Counted from the stretch's first letter, positions 38,268 to 52,900 are shown. The stretch: 64,000 nt of DNA from Mya arenaria (GCF_026914265.1 NC_069125.1:25036966-25100965); one strand, 5' to 3'. Numbers and translations: made by a program. The notes: generated by a model not told the origin, from the letters alone.

Positions 38268-38605
38268 CCATTCGGAGCTCCTCGGCCATTTTATCGAAAA
38301 CAACCTCGGATGTATTTGGACGGTTTACATACTCAAAAAGTGGTACGTTTAAGTCCGCTGCAAGTAGATCGCGTAGTAATTTTATTTAGCAGTTAAACTT
38401 TGTGACATTACTCTTGGGATTCTTAAATATGTTTGCAATAATACAATTTAATGGCAATCAATTTAAACTTAGATCAATAAATACAACTCTAAAACACTAC
38501 ATTTAATTAATGATATAATTCAATTTTTTACGAACTACTTCAACTGATGTACCTGCATACATCCGAGGTTGTTTTTGACAAAAATGGCCGAGGAGTTCCG
38601 AATGG
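38268..38605. mobile_element. hAT-like MITE, 338 bp
   Basis: Inverted ends of about 48 bp (CCATTCGGAGCTCCTCGG.. / ..CCGAGGAGTTCCGAATGG) are flanked by an 8-bp direct repeat CCAAAAAG (38260-38267, 38606-38613). An 8-bp duplication points to hAT; the terminus is not the usual CAG. Confidence 0.75.
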
Positions 38606-39191
38606 CCAAAAAGCCTCCATTTTTCAAAAAAAAAAAGAATTCATTTTTTCCCTTTTTCCTGAGTTTCTTTTTACTTACAATTTAAACCTGCAAAGTTAAT
38701 TTCGCATTTCATTGAAGTTATTTTTATTACATACATTTTTAGATAGCAAACTTTCAGATATTATCCGTCCTCGTATTCGGTAAAATCCGGTCCGGTAACC
38801 GCAAAATAGCCAATATTTGTTTACAGTTTTTTTTTGCCAGGAATATTTTGCAGGACGCACCATTATTTTCCTGCTTCCGGTTTTAATTTTCAGTTCATTT
38901 TCGGTTTTTCGTAATGCAAAATACACGTTTAACCTGACAGTTGTTGCCATAGTCAATGAAGTATGGTATTCAGTAGTTTCACAGCGTCGAAGGAAATTTA
39001 TTTATGTTTGTTTTAAGTATCTCAATGTTTTGTACTCAACTATTTTGTTCTAAATAATGACTTAATTAGATTTTGAGTGCAAAACTTAATACACAGACTT
39101 CAATAACACGGACACACAATTAACTACCAGTTCAAACATATGTTGTCGTCAGTAGTGTTTTGAATTCGAAAATGCATTTCTCAGTACAGTA

Positions 39192-40117
39192 CTGGTTAGC
39201 GACCCCTTTTTGGCCGGAAATGGAGGTTTTTCCTATGTTGCTTTTGACACAAGATAGCTATTACGATAAAACTTTACACTCAAATAGGTTGGCTCTTCCC
39301 ACAAAAACTGTGTAATTTGTTTTTAAAAATAGCTAGGGATTCCGAACGCGCAAAGTACCCCTATAATTTCGCTAAAACAAGCACCCTACTGTACCAATTA
39401 TTCGCCCACCCCATTAATTCGCTGTTCATACGATGTTTTCATATATTTCTCTCTAAACTATATCTTTAAACATTTTTATTTTATTTGACAAGTCTAGCGA
39501 CCGTTTAAAACGACAATTGATCAATAAATATAATATGTTAACTATTACATACTGTTTATGTATGTTTAAAATGATACAGCACCTACTCGGTAAGCCACCT
39601 CTTTACAGAAATTAAAAAGCTACCGGGATTCCTTCTTAAAACATGACCTACACTACGTATGGTTATTTATAGACTTCCGAAGAGGGACATAGCATGTCCG
39701 TACAAGAATGTTATCATTAATTCAAATTTGAGTTGCTTCCCTTAGACGAAAAAATCAGCAATTACTTCACCGTTTTCAGGTTTTACCATTTGCTTTTTCT
39801 AAAATTGATAATGACGTCTGAAAGTGCAAGGTATAATGAAAATTAAAAAATCCTTACAGGGCCTCATGCAAATGAGGGCGCGCGTGATGACGTAATCCCC
39901 GCATTCAACTTACCGTCTGCCGTCAGAAGTGTAAACAATGTTTATTTTGGTCAAATTCCACATACTACTTACATTTGAACGCAAACAACAGCTGATATCT
40001 GTCAAAAATGATGCCGCAATGAAACGCCATACTGATTTGTGTAAAATATTTCGTTTTGACTGCTTTTAACTGGGTGGGCGAAAAAGTGGTACGGGCGAAT
40101 AATAGGTCGCTAACCAG
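39192..40117. mobile_element. TA-flanked non-autonomous element, 926 bp
   Basis: Inverted ends CTGGTTAGCGACC (39192-39204 and 40105-40117) with TA on each side. Inner wording ATTCGCCC recurs inverted (39402; 40094). No ORF. A Tc1/mariner-like non-autonomous element is the likeliest class. Confidence 0.65.
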
Positions 40118-40563
40118 TATTCATATTAATCATCAATGTTTAATATAAGAAGAAGATAAAAAAAGTCAGACAAGCTTGTTAATTGCTGTCTTGCATCACC
40201 ATGTTATAGAAAAAGTCTGTATGGACACATATTACATATTATAATCTCAGTAAAAGCAGAAAATTATTATTTTTTTATGTAAAATGACCATGTAACAATT
40301 TTCCCAATTTTGTTGGTCATTTCGTGCTAATTTTCCAAATTGAAAAGGCACAGGCAGTATTTTGAAAAAAAATCACTGCTTGTCCCAGACATTTATTTTA
40401 AGGATGCAGTGGTCCTATTGTGAAGTGGTTTTAATAAGTTAACACTTGCAATCCAATAATTTAAGATACTTTAAGCGAGGTCATCATTTATGAATTTGTG
40501 CTTGCAAGATGCTATGTATTAAGAAAAGATTTGCTAATAGTTTTGATTTTACTATGTAAGGCA

Positions 40564-40734
40564 ATGTATTTGGTGGTGGAATTTAAAAACACTGATGAGG
40601 TGGCCATGGTCTCGGAAAAATGGTTAAAAAAAGACAACACAGAGGTGATGTGGCCAAACTACAAGTCTGGCCACAAATTTGAAATGGCCTTGGACAGCAC
40701 AAACATCCAGAAGCTGCCTGGACCAAATGGGGTG
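40564..40734 (+). CDS. Candidate first exon of the element's second gene
   Basis: It encodes MYLVVEFKNTDEVAMVSEKW and then VMWPNYKSGHKFEMA. The VVEF..V...W......WP.Y pattern is how many DUF4806-containing transposon proteins begin, from memory. It ends at AATGGG|GTGTAA or reads into TAA at 40735. The link to the DUF4806 exons 18 kb away is inferred. Confidence 0.45.
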
Positions 40735-41312
40735 TAAAAAGGATTCTTTACAAAACAAGTAAGGATTTGCTAGTTTGAATGGTAGGGCTTTCAATCATAC
40801 AAATTAACAATTTAAAAATATCAATAGGAAGTACTGTTTTCTAATAAATTCGTAAATCACGTCGTTTTGCCTGTCAATATGCATTTTTCCTGGCATTACA
40901 CAGCCCCACAATTTACTGTTGCCTCGTAAAACTGAAATTCTTACATGTATGTTTATATCCCCACTCCCCATATACAAAGTGTATCGGGGCTACATTTAAT
41001 AGAATTCATAGTTTTTGGGGTGTCTGGCTGTAGACATTTCTCAGCAGCCCTTTGTCGGAATTTCATGAAACTACACAACAATGCGGGATACCAAGCCTAA
41101 TATGTGAATGCTATCGGTTTGTTTTGCTGAAATAATTTTTGATGGAGTTGTGGTCCTCTGAAATTAGTGCTTTAAATGTGTCTGGGGGTATTTTTTACCT
41201 TCAGTGGTATTTCTAGTTTAATTTGTTTATTAGTTTGATATGTCACCCATGCTTAGAAAAATGAAACTTGTCTAACAAATATTAAATATAATCGCATATC
41301 TCTTCATCAATA

Positions 41313-41314
41313 AG

Positions 41315-41387
<73 letters not shown>
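41313..41387. repeat. (AT)n microsatellite
   Basis: A pure AT run; Ile-Tyr ORFs here are artefacts. Confidence 0.95.
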
Positions 41388-41390
<3 letters not shown>

Positions 41391-42130
41391 TTGTAATACC
41401 GTACATGTGGGAAGAATCGTAGTCCTCAGACCAACGTTGTGGGAGGTACACCGTAAATGTGGGCAGTACGAAATCTTCCCAAAAATACGGTACCTTTATT
41501 TCATTCATTTGGTCTTCAGGGGTGATAATTTAATGTTTAAAAATCTGCCCACAATTCGCCAGCTTGGGTTGTGGGAAGAAAAATAATATTTGGCTTGCCT
41601 CCCTTGATATATTTTCTGATTAAAATTTTCAATCGAGCAATTTGGTCACCGATATCCCGAAGCCTGCCTACGGAGATGGCCGAGTTGTCACGATCGTTCC
41701 TCGTTGCCCAATTGAAACTTCCCGGCTTGACTCGGAATAGGGTCGGCCATTTTGATAATATTTATGGAGTAGCAGAACAGAATTTGAGGTCCGTTTATTG
41801 TGTTTTAATTGTTAAACTGGTGAAAAGATGTATTGTTTTGGCAGTAAACTATTGAAACTTGATCTTTTTAATTTAAGGATTTCCAGAAAAATTGCCACTG
41901 GGAGTAATCAGCGGTTTTTTTATGTTTATGACTGCGCGGTGCTGGCATAAAAAAGTCAACTTGTTCTGGAAGTGGAATAATTTCAAGCAATTCTGTATTA
42001 ATTAAGATAGCTGTTGAAATGAAGTAAATCTTATTTTTCTCTCATTGATATCAATGCTTTTCACATGTTAGTGTAAAGGGATTCAAATGATAGGAAAAAT
42101 GTTTTAGAAATGATGCCTACTCTGACTGTA

Positions 42131-43300
42131 GCTACAATAATGAGCGATCAGGGATACTTTTTTTTATTATTTTGACATTTCTTATGTATCCCTGTAATGC
42201 TACAACTCTCTACCATTTAGCAACGGGCGAAATGATATACTGTAATAATATGCATTGATGTTGAATAATAATGACAAATTTTTTCAAATTTTATCCGACA
42301 GTGATCTGAACTGGATTTAATTTGTCATTAGAGTTGTTATTTTCACATTAATATATTATGGGTCACGAATACCGTTTACATGTTCACAACCAGTCAGATT
42401 TGTCCCAGATTTACCGATATCGGGATACTTGATAAACAATCGACACTTGTACGTGTTTTATGATAACATGTTTTTTGGGCATACTGACATAACGTAATAT
42501 GTGTTTAATAGTAGGCAATAATATTTTCGTAGAAATTTGAATTTATAACGGAGATAATTTCAAAATTGTGACTGCGAGGATTCTCTGCGCAAGGACCGTT
42601 CGCTACTTTTTGCTGGGATGGTGGACGTCACAAGTCTGCCATATTAAAAAAATCGTCAAAAGACTCGTTGACGGCCATGTAGGTGGACTAACTCTGACTG
42701 GTACATAATCACAAGTTAGACATAGCTACAATAATGAGCGATCAGGGATACTCTTTTTATTATTTAGACATTTCTTATGTATCCCTGTAACGCAACAACT
42801 CTCTACCATTTAACAACGGGCGAAATGATATACTGTAATAATATGCATTGATGTTGAATAATAATGACAAAGTTGTTCAATTTTTATCCAACAGTGATCT
42901 GAACTTGATTAAATTGGTCATTAGAGTTGTTATTTTCACATTACTATATTATGGGTCACGAATACCGTTATACATGTACACAACCAGTCAAATTTGTCCC
43001 AGATTTACCGATATCGGGATACTTGATAAACAATCGACACTTGTACGTGTTTTATGATAACATGTTTATGGGGCATACTGACATAACTTAATATGTGTTT
43101 AATAGTAGGCAATAATATTTTCGTAGAAATTTGAATTTATAACGGAGATAATTTAAAATTGTGGCCGCGAGGATTCTCTGCGCAAGGACCGCTTGCTACT
43201 TTTTGCTGGGATGGTGGACGTCACAAGTCTGCCATATTAAACAAATCGTTAAAAGACTCCTTGACGGCCATTTTGGTGGACTACATCTAGTCCATATAAA
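42131..43300. repeat. 593-bp tandem duplication
   Basis: GCTACAATAATGAGCGATCA at 42131 recurs at 42724, and nearly every later base recurs 593 bp on, to GGATTCTCTGCGCAAGGACC and ..GTCTGCCATATTAAA. Copies differ by scattered substitutions and small indels. No conserved ORF spans both. Confidence 0.9.
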
Positions 43301-44461
43301 CAGCCGCTTCAGAGTCTTTGATAATTTTTGTGTTGGCGACTCTTCGTTATAGGGAACACAATAAATATCCAAATGTTAAAAAACGTTCCCTTAACGTGCA
43401 TTATTGTGGCTAATTGATCATCATGATGGATATTTTTAATATATATGGCAAATCCGTCATGTACATTTTTTTTGTGTAAAGTGGGTAGATATTCGGATCA
43501 GGATTCTGGCTTAAAGCATAAAATATTATAAAAACAAAAAATATTACTTGATAAGGCCAAATTAAAAATTAGGTCTGTTTCAGGTTACCCGACCGACCCT
43601 ATTTTTTCCCGCCGACCCTAACCTATTTTTCCCTGAAAAAATTGTGATTTGGGTACGAAAAGCATTTGTTACGAAATGTATGTACTTAAAGTTGACAATA
43701 TTAGAGTTGGATTTCAGAATGTATTTACCGTACTTCACCTTAGAGTTCAGACACCAATAATTATTTTTTTCGCTCTCCGAAATTCATAGAAAATAACCAT
43801 TTTTACATTTTATCTACATGTATGGTAAACCTTCTTCATCAAGTTAATTAAAATCCCATTCAACACCATTTTATACATGCACTGAAATGAATAATCACCT
43901 TTTATCAGCTTCAGATCAAACAGTCACGTTGTGTGACGTCCCATAACTCTCAGTTATACGCCCCATAACTCTCAGTTATACCCACGAGGATCTCATGGAG
44001 AGCATGGATATTGCTATGCAGGATTAATGTGTCTGGGTGGTGTTTTTGATTGTAACTTAAGTATTGGATTTCTAACTTTAATTCATCACATTAAATAGTT
44101 GCCTGTATCATTGAATGTGTTGACTTTGATTGTTCTATTGATGTTTCAATGAGTATTACTGTACGCTTATTGCTTCATAAAGTCTATATTAATAGTGTGG
44201 TACAAGTTTCAAAGTTTTTTGGCGGATCGTTTTACAAACATGTCATGTCTGTGTTTTCTTAATCACTTGATTGCCCTTGTTGTTTCTTTAATCCTCCATT
44301 AAATATATCACCCATCCTTTTCAACAGGTAATAAATCGTTTAGGATGGGTAGTAACTAACTAACTTATCACAGTGATGTATACGGTTAGGTAATCTAGCC
44401 AGGCATTGTAACGATAAAGATCAATAATTTTTATCTGTGAGGCTTAGTAACTGTAAGTTTT

Positions 44462-44735
44462 GACCGTCTCCGTGGCCTAGTGGTTAAAAGTCCGCCTACG
44501 GAGCTACGGTGCTTTACACCGAGCACGTAAAAGAACCAAGGAGTCCCTTCGAAAAAGAGCTAGGGTATCGCACCCGGACTTCCTTGTATCCCACCACTTT
44601 CTCTTCAGCGTGCTGTCCCTTCAGCAAAAACAAAGGACCCTGTTGGAAATAAGTGCTTGCACTTTCACGGGTTATCCTTGACCGCAAGGTCTAAAGAAAA
44701 AAAATACATACATACATACAATCAATGTTCTTTGG
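44462..44735 (+). mobile_element. tRNA-derived SINE with A box
   Basis: It starts GTCTCCGTGGCCTAGTGG, a tRNA-like A-box region, then an unrelated body and a (CATA)n tail at 44704-44720. It is not a functional tRNA: no anticodon arm or B box can be placed. Confidence 0.65.
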
Positions 44736-47388
44736 GTGTCCAAAAATTAGGTACCTAAAATAAATTATTTTTTAAAATAATAATGGATGTCTGAATTTTT
44801 AGATTGTCCGAACTCAAAGGTGAATTACGGGTAGTTTGTGCTTTTGTGGCAGGTATATTTTAATTATTGAACTATATTTTCTTGTCAGATACAAATGTGT
44901 CAGATACTGACTTTCGGATTGATATTTAAGACTTAAGTGTGCAATTTTGGCAATAGAACCTGCATGTTACTTGTTCTTCAAACCTGAACCCCAGGTCCTC
45001 TTGACAGCATTGAGGTTTCCTTGGCTGATGGCTTATATGGTAAATTTGCCGTCCCACTCTTCATGTAATTATGTTACAGGGAAGTTACATTCTACAGAGG
45101 GTGATTGAAAGCAAATGGGTGCATAAAGAAAAGTAAAACAGTTTCTGGAAAGTCTTAAATAATAGCAGAGTGGTGTACCATAACTTAGTTGAAATCCAAC
45201 CATCTTTGTAAAAGTATTTAACCAGACAAATAAAGAATGTTTCCTTTGAAGCATGGAACATGTTTAAAAAGTACTGAAAACCTGAAAATTGATGACACTA
45301 TTTTTGTTACTTTCTGAGTCAACAGTTACTGAAATCAATATAACGGACCTATTTTTTATTTGGCCTAATGTTATTTTATATAAGTTAACAAAAATAAATA
45401 TCCATTTAATAATCATGAGTTTGATATGAATAGCACCTGAAAGGCTGCAGTTCACAGAGTTTTACAACAATCTGAACAATTGCGCTATGGCCGAGTTGTT
45501 ACGGTTGTATTTAAGAGAACTATTTGAAGCTTGTCAGAGATGGCCGAGTAATTACGATAAGGGTCGAGTTTTTCTGCTTGGCATTATTGATGTCTTTGTC
45601 AGTCAAGTTTCGTTTTTGTTGGAAAGGTAAATCATGTGTTTAAATGCATAAAAACCTTAATTATCCCTTTCAAACATAAAGTTTCACTTCACTAAATAAA
45701 ATTTCAATATTTCTCAAATCCTCCCGGTTTTTGCACTTAGCAATAAGACATTAGGGATTGGAAGAATCCCATATAACATGTCTATTATATTAGACTAAAA
45801 AACATGCTAAACAATGATATTGTAAGTGCTTTTTGCAATTTCTAGGTCTGACTTAATTCTTGAACGATTTATCTTAATCGTATTGAAAATACATTTATAT
45901 GAGATATATTATCGGGTTACCTGGCAGTTTGTGTAATTGTTGTTTTGCTTATTTGATGTTAGCTCAAGTCGATAAAGAATCCTTATTTTAAATGATATTC
46001 CTATGTTTTTATCAAACATCAGCTCTTCTTTTGTTGAAATAATGTAAAATCAAGTGAAATTAAACAACTTATTTTCTATCAGTTTTTATCAAAACAATGC
46101 AACATGTGTGCCTTTTGATAAAAACTGACAGAAATTATGTAACAAGTGTCGATTAGACTGTTGAGATGAAAGGTGGCTTTTCATTAAACTATATTATTTA
46201 TCAAATCAGAGAGCATATAACAAATTAAGAGCTCTTTACTTTGTGTTAAAAACATGTTTAAAAAAAGGATTAATATTAAATTTAAGGTGACAGTAAATTG
46301 TTTGGTACAGAAGAGGATTAAAATAACTTACAAAAAATGCTGTTCTCTGTCATGCCCTACCTACATGTTTAAAAATATGACTTAAACTCTGTACACAAAA
46401 TGTTTTAGAATCACTTTCTTTTATGTTGCAGTGCATACTCAGAATTAAGAATTAAATATTGTATAAGGTCAAGTTGGCCATCGCAGGCTTACTTTAAGCA
46501 CATTATGTTAAATAGAAACCATAAACAGGTTACAAAATTTGTTTTCTATGCTATGAAACTAAGAAATGAAAAGTTACAAGAATTAGCTGCTTCTTAATAA
46601 ATCAAAATTTTACGTGTAGAGTACTTTAATATAGAACAGTAATATTATAATGTTAATCATGTAAATACTAAAGAAATTTTTGCTTAATGTTGTATCACTT
46701 ATATAAAAATCATTTATATAAAATTTGCTTGTATGTTTATTGTTTGTCATGTTATTTGTACGTCTTGGCCCTAATTTATGGTTATATTTATAAATGGCCC
46801 AAGGCAAATTTGCCGATATGCCAATAAATCTGATTAATTGATATTTATTAAAATGATAATGTATTTATTTTTGATGATTGCCAAAAGATAACATGTTTAT
46901 AAAATGAACTTAAACAGTTAAAGTTAATGCATTTGCCCTTTGATCAAATGTAAACAAATCTGTTTATTTGGCAATTGGAAAAAATGAAAACTTATCATAT
47001 ATATTTGTTCCATTTTCTATTAGTCTGATAGTCATAATTTCAGATAAACAGCAGATATTGTATCCAATTTTAGAGGAAGCTGAGCCCATTAAATGGTCTC
47101 TGAAATATTTATATATATATTCCTATTAAGTATTCTGTTTTGTAATGAGTGCTTTTATTATGCAATATAACAGTGTCTCACAAAATGTTTATATGAAAGT
47201 GTTGGAGAAAAGGGGTGAAATAAGTGATTTGGCACACACACCTAAGTGCTACATACAATGTAGCTATGATGAAAAATCCCCTGATATGTGACCCAAATCC
47301 CCTGGCATTCTGAACAAAACTCTCTGGGGAGTGTACATGTATGTTTTAGTATGTTAATTTACAATTAAATCAACTCTTGTTATTGCAG

Positions 47389-47491
47389 ATGACTTTGCCT
47401 GGAAGGAAAGCATCACAAAAAGATATTGCCCTTCACTGGGGTGGGAAAAAAGATCCAAAAGGCTTTGCAATAAAAATTTATGGTTTTAAAG
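47389..47491 (+). CDS. Candidate exon, unrecognised
   Basis: Between CTTGTTATTGCAG and TTTTAAAG|GTATGT, open in one frame (MTLPGRKASQKDIALHWGG). Good splice sites and even composition are its only support. Confidence 0.25.
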
Positions 47492-50400
47492 GTATGTGGT
47501 AACATCAATTCATCATATTGAAGTATAACAGATATCATAAATTATTTAAATGTTCATTGTGAAATCTATAGGGCAAACTGGTATTCACTAATTGAGCTAA
47601 AATCAAAACAACTGACACTGAGAGATCTTGTCTCTGGCCAAATGTGGGCCAATATGTTTCAAACTTCTCCACATGATGTCATCTATATTTTATGACATAT
47701 AGACTAAATCTTAAGGTTTTTAAGTTATGGCACAAATGACAGGCATCCTACTGATAAGCAATATTTGATTATTGACATCCTACTATTCAGTATTCTTGGT
47801 TAATCTAAAAAACATATCATATATTGCTTAAAAACATGATGAAATAAATTTCGAAAGTGTTATCAATTATTTTTATATGGGAGTAAGATAACAATTAACA
47901 TGACGCTGCCTGTCAGTCAAACTAGCTGATCAGTCAGCGTCCATATTAGGCATGGCTTATCAGTTGCCGGTGCTATCTGCCATGTCCTCCGACATCATCA
48001 CATATCAACAGTAGTGTAATTACGCTGTTATATATATTTAACACAAATTATGTCTCATAATTGAGTGATAGTAAAGAGAGTTTAAGTAATCCGAAATACT
48101 GACATTTTCCCTTAATGCTGCTAAAATTATAATTGATAACAAGGGACTGTTTAGTAGACTAATTCAATTCTCAAAATGTCTTAACGTAAATGTACATAAT
48201 ATACATATATTTCCGTTTTAATAGCCTTAAAATAAGAAATATCATGATGTGAACTAGTGTACAATATTGATGGTTTCTTGCGATTTAGTTTGATTTTGAA
48301 ATTTGTCTCCTTATTTCGCGAAAAGTTTTAAATCCGAAGCATTTACATTTGCTTTTAAGTTTGTTTGATATATTAGTGAAAAAGGCACCTCTGTTTATGT
48401 GAGTCATATTTTTTTTATTAAATTTAATTAAGGTCACAAAAAGTATATACGTATAGATAAAACAAAATCATATTTAAAAATGACGCGAATCAAAGTAAAA
48501 ACCTTTGCATTTATAATGACTATGGTTGTTTCAAAATTTCTATGCTGATTGTTAGAACAGTTTTGCATTTCATTTAATACGGAAATTTATTCATCGAAAG
48601 AAACAATAAGGTAGTTATATATAAACAGGACATTTTAGTTATTGTTTTCTATATCCTTGATATAAGTTTTGAAAACACAAATGTTATTTATTTATATTCC
48701 AAGTATAATTGCAATTTTACAAGCATTTTTATAAAAAAAAAAAATATTACTCAATAGCTCAGAAGGACCCATATAAATAATGATAATAATGCATTGCACT
48801 TGTATAAAACAGGTGATTCTAAATGGAGAAAGGAAGAAAAACAGCAAAGTCCATTGAGTTTTGACAATGGATCTATACAAACATCTTTTTTTTGTTGATC
48901 AGATAGGAAATAAATACACGTTTTGTTTCCCTTTATTTGAGTTTTAAAAAAGAGACTGTTATTGTACTGTAACAAAATTCCGATGTTATTTAGAAATAAA
49001 TTATTAGTCTAGACATTTTTCTACCTGAATTATACGTTGCATACAATAAATAATAATGAACTTATTTAATGTTATTCTTGCTTTTATTGCTATGTTTTAC
49101 CATGTTCCATGCATTTGTTATCTGATTGTCAATGGTAACTTTCGCATTATTATCGTCTGCTTCTGGGTATTTGTCGGAGGTCCCTAATAAAGAGGTCATG
49201 TGACACTGTATGTGTAGCCTTATCGCTATGGGCTTGGTCTCTATTGGTATTGGCCCTTGCTTCAATGTATAAAATGTTACGGCATTTTGGCGTGAAAATT
49301 AACGCACACAATTCTGTCGTCGTCTACACTTACACTGCATTATTCCTATTTTGGCAGTATGATTAATTTATCAGCTGCTCTTCTAAAAGCCAGTTTAAAA
49401 GATTTCATAAGCCATACATAATGTTCCTTCTGTTTGCTTTATATAAACACTGACATTTGGCAATACTCTAAACCATAATAACCATGACATATTTTCAGAA
49501 AATCTAAAAATAGTAACAACCGTCAAGTGTTTGTCTTCATCGTATCTTTCATTGTTTTTGACTGAAAATGCAAGGGATTTAGAAATTCTGCCACTTATTG
49601 GACCCAAATCCACCTTGCTGACATTGGCAGAGGTGTACATGTCTGACGATTAAAACACATCATAGGGTGCAAAAATGGTTTTTCCCTTTCTAAATAAAGA
49701 CATTCCACTGACTGGTTTAAACATTGATCGAAAGGCTATACGAAATGCGCCGAAATTCGGTTAACAGTCCATGTTGTCCGGAACTGCTCGGCCATCTTCG
49801 GCAAGCTTTACAATGAGTGTTTACTGGTGATAATCAGCTTCTTGACATCACGTTTTACGCGAGTTTAAGCGTAATAAAAAAATTATGCTCGATTTACTGA
49901 TGTGATATTTACTTTCTTCTAGTAGTCCTACGGACTATTGACTTAAAATGTCTTTTAGTCCCACCAAAAATCTGGTAGTCTCAGACAGTCAGACTACCGG
50001 ACTACCGTTAGTGTCGAACCCTGCTGTATTTATAAGCATTTATGGTTTTCGACTACAAAGTGAAAAACAGTAGAGTCATTGCCTTTTCCATATGTAGGGT
50101 CAGGTAACCCGAACCAAATGCATTTTTTAGGCCTAACCTGATGTACCTTTTCTCTAGTTCCCACAACTCTTACAATCTGACCCATTCTCCTAGTAAAATA
50201 TAGAATAATTATTTCACAATTTGGAGAAAAAAGTCCCAATTAAAGTTTAAAAAAAATATTTTTACCTGAAATGGACTAATGGTTGACATTTAACATCCTT
50301 ATGAATTGAGTGATATTAATTTTTTTTATCACCTTCAGAGATCAGAATTTGACATTTACAGTCATGATTTTTGGCAATAGATAAATATTTACACTTTCAT

Positions 50401-52289
50401 GGATTTATATTTTGAACAGCCATTTCATGAAATGGTCATTTGAAGGGGATTAGAAACTAATATTTTAATAATTTCTTAAATTGCAGGAGACAAAAAGTAT
50501 TGTTCTTTTAACTGTAAAATGTTCAATTTTTTAGGTAAAGCATTTCTCAAAATGGCATACATGTAATTCACGACGAAAATTCAATGTCTACGGTCTTTTC
50601 CCCAAAATGGGTAGAAAAATGCCTGATAATGTGTGTAACTTGGTGAGTACCTAAATCAGAACAGTACATAGATATGGCACATCCATTATAAAAGCTTTTT
50701 TCAGATCATGATCATTTAATTAGTAATGATTTTAATCAATAAAGGCACTTGCAGAAGATTCATTAGTTCCAAAGAACACGATTCTCCACTTAGTATTTCA
50801 AATACTGCTATTTCAAAGACTTTTCATAATCAAATGTTAATACATGACACATGGCCCAAGGAATGACTTCATGCTTGCCACAATCACAGAATATTGATAC
50901 AGCCTGAATTATTTTACTTAAATTGTCAAATTTTACTGACAAAAATGCAAGCTGGGAATACAAGACTTATTAATTTACTGAAACAAAACAGGTAGCAATA
51001 ATGTTTAAAAATTACATGAAATAAATAACAAATAAAAACTGTTCCATATTTACATGTAGGTACTCTTAGGACAAAAATGGCAGTCCTTGACTGTGCGGTT
51101 AGTAAATTACTTTTCATGTAGACTTGTGGTATCTTAAAAAAATATCATTTATATTAACCAGCTGGTCTTGAATCCATGTATGAATCATACATGAAATATC
51201 ATTGATAATGGAAAATTTTGTAGTATAACTAAAATATTTAAAAAATAGTGCCAAAAGTGTTCTGATTGAGGTACTTGGGCCTAAAAAAAAATTGTTTGGT
51301 TAGGGTTACATCCTTTTCAAAAATAGGTAGGGTAGGTAGGCTTTTTTTTTTTTTTTTTTATTAGGCTTTATATAAGAATGTCATTTTCATCATTGGAGAA
51401 TGGTGTTAAAGTTATCTTCTATATAAGCAATTAAGGTTTTAAACTACATATTGAAAAGCAAAAAAAAAGAAAAGAATTTATTTATTTTTTAGATTTTTTT
51501 AGTTTTTCATTTTTTTTCCCAACTGACTATAAAAACGTTAAGCTCGGCACCTATTCCGTAGGTAGGGTCGGGTAACCTGAACCAAATGTATTTTTTTTAG
51601 GCCTTGGCGGTAAGCACAGGCTAATTTTCACAGTAACACTTTCCAATCGACTAAATACTAAACAAAAAAAGGCATCAGAGCAAAACATTAACTGTCATGT
51701 ACTGGACTTTCTTTGAATGACTCAGCAAATGATATCTGGGAAGGAGTTTTTTTAACTGATTATTTCTTGATTTTCATGATGTTTACTACTTAATAAACCA
51801 AGTTAGAAAACTTATTTGCATAAACTTTTATTGTGCATCATATTTGCATGCTTGTGGGCAGAAAATTATGTCTGCCCATTAATACTACAGAATATATATA
51901 GATATACAGGAATTGAAATTTCGGCCATTTTTATATTCCAAGATGGCTTTGTCATGCTAAGGACTAAGGAATTAAATTCTGACTAATAAGCATGAAGATT
52001 ATTTAGGAAAATCATTATATTATCATATCTGAATTATCACTGTTCCATAAGCACTTTCATGACAAGCTGTTTTTAAAGCCAAGAAGTAGTTTTACACTGA
52101 ATTTTGAAAATGAATGCTACTCAACTTGATAAAGGGCAAGTCTGGAGCAATTAACTTTTATAGTTTTTATAAACTTGCCCTAAAATAATGTCATTATCTG
52201 TCTGTCTGTTTATCCATTTATCGAAACTTTATCATAACACCAACAAAAGTTGAACGTAGTGTGTTGTGTTTATAATGCCTCAACAGTGC

Positions 52290-52560
52290 AACAGTGCATA
52301 CCATGTTGTTGGGCCCAGATCTGTTAGTGATTTGTCTAGCTGTAACATCCTCACCAAGGCGACCAGGGTTCGATTTTCGGCCTGGGCGCCTTTGAGTTTG
52401 GTAAGTGGTCACCAAGCCGGACAAGTGGGTTTTCTCCGGGTACCCTGGTTTCCCCCACAACACAAGATGACACTCTCGTGAAACATTGTGCCAACGAGAG
52501 TGACTTAGTATGAGCTATCATAGCATCCTTCACAATCGTTGTAAAATATATAATGGTTAA
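52290..52560 (+). mobile_element. tRNA-derived SINE
   Basis: B box GGGTTCGATTTT at 52367, core GAGTTTGGTAAGTGG and GGGTTTTCTCCGGGTACC, CCCCCACAACACAAGATGAC, tail CGTTGTAAAATATATAA. Better preserved than the copy at 34.5 kb. The core recalls the conserved centre of metazoan SINEs. Confidence 0.7.
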
Positions 52561-52610
52561 AATTAAAGTAACATTTGAGATTTTAAAGGGTAGGTCCTAT
52601 ATATTTTAGA

Positions 52611-52900
52611 TGAGCAACCAGCAGACGCAGAATCCTCCAACTGGTATACTATCAAGTGAAGTGACTCAGACTTACCCTGCAGACCAACTAGCAGAAGCAG
52701 TATCCTCCAAAATGGTATACTATAGAGTGAAGCGCCCAGACTTACCCTGCAGGGCAACAAGCAGAATCAGTATCCTCCAAACCTGTATATGATTGAGTGA
52801 AGTGACCCAGACCTACCCCGCAGAGCAACCAGCAGAAGCAGAATCCTCCAAAATGGTATACGATGGAGTGAAGCGATCCAGAATTACCCAGTCCCCAAAG
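52611..52900 (+). repeat. Four tandem copies of a 70-bp unit
   Basis: Units start at about 52612, 52682, 52752 and 52823 with GAGCAACCAGCAGAAGCAG-like wording and a TCCTCCAAAATGGTATAC block. The first follows an acceptor (ATATTTTAG) and the last ends CCCCAAAG|GTATAT, so it may have been an exon. No frame is open throughout since 70 is not a multiple of 3. Confidence 0.7.

Larger units (their letters stand above)
43301..52289. other. Interior of the large element, few features
   Basis: Apart from the SINE and candidate exon listed separately, I see AT-rich sequence with pieces of a dispersed repeat: GGTAGGGTCGGGTAACCTGA near 51562, a related copy near 50093 and an inverted one near 43577. Confidence 0.5.

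Noticed and set aside
44462..44735. Possible tRNA gene
   Set aside because: Only the A-box half resembles a tRNA; no cloverleaf can be drawn, and the (CATA)n tail marks a SINE.
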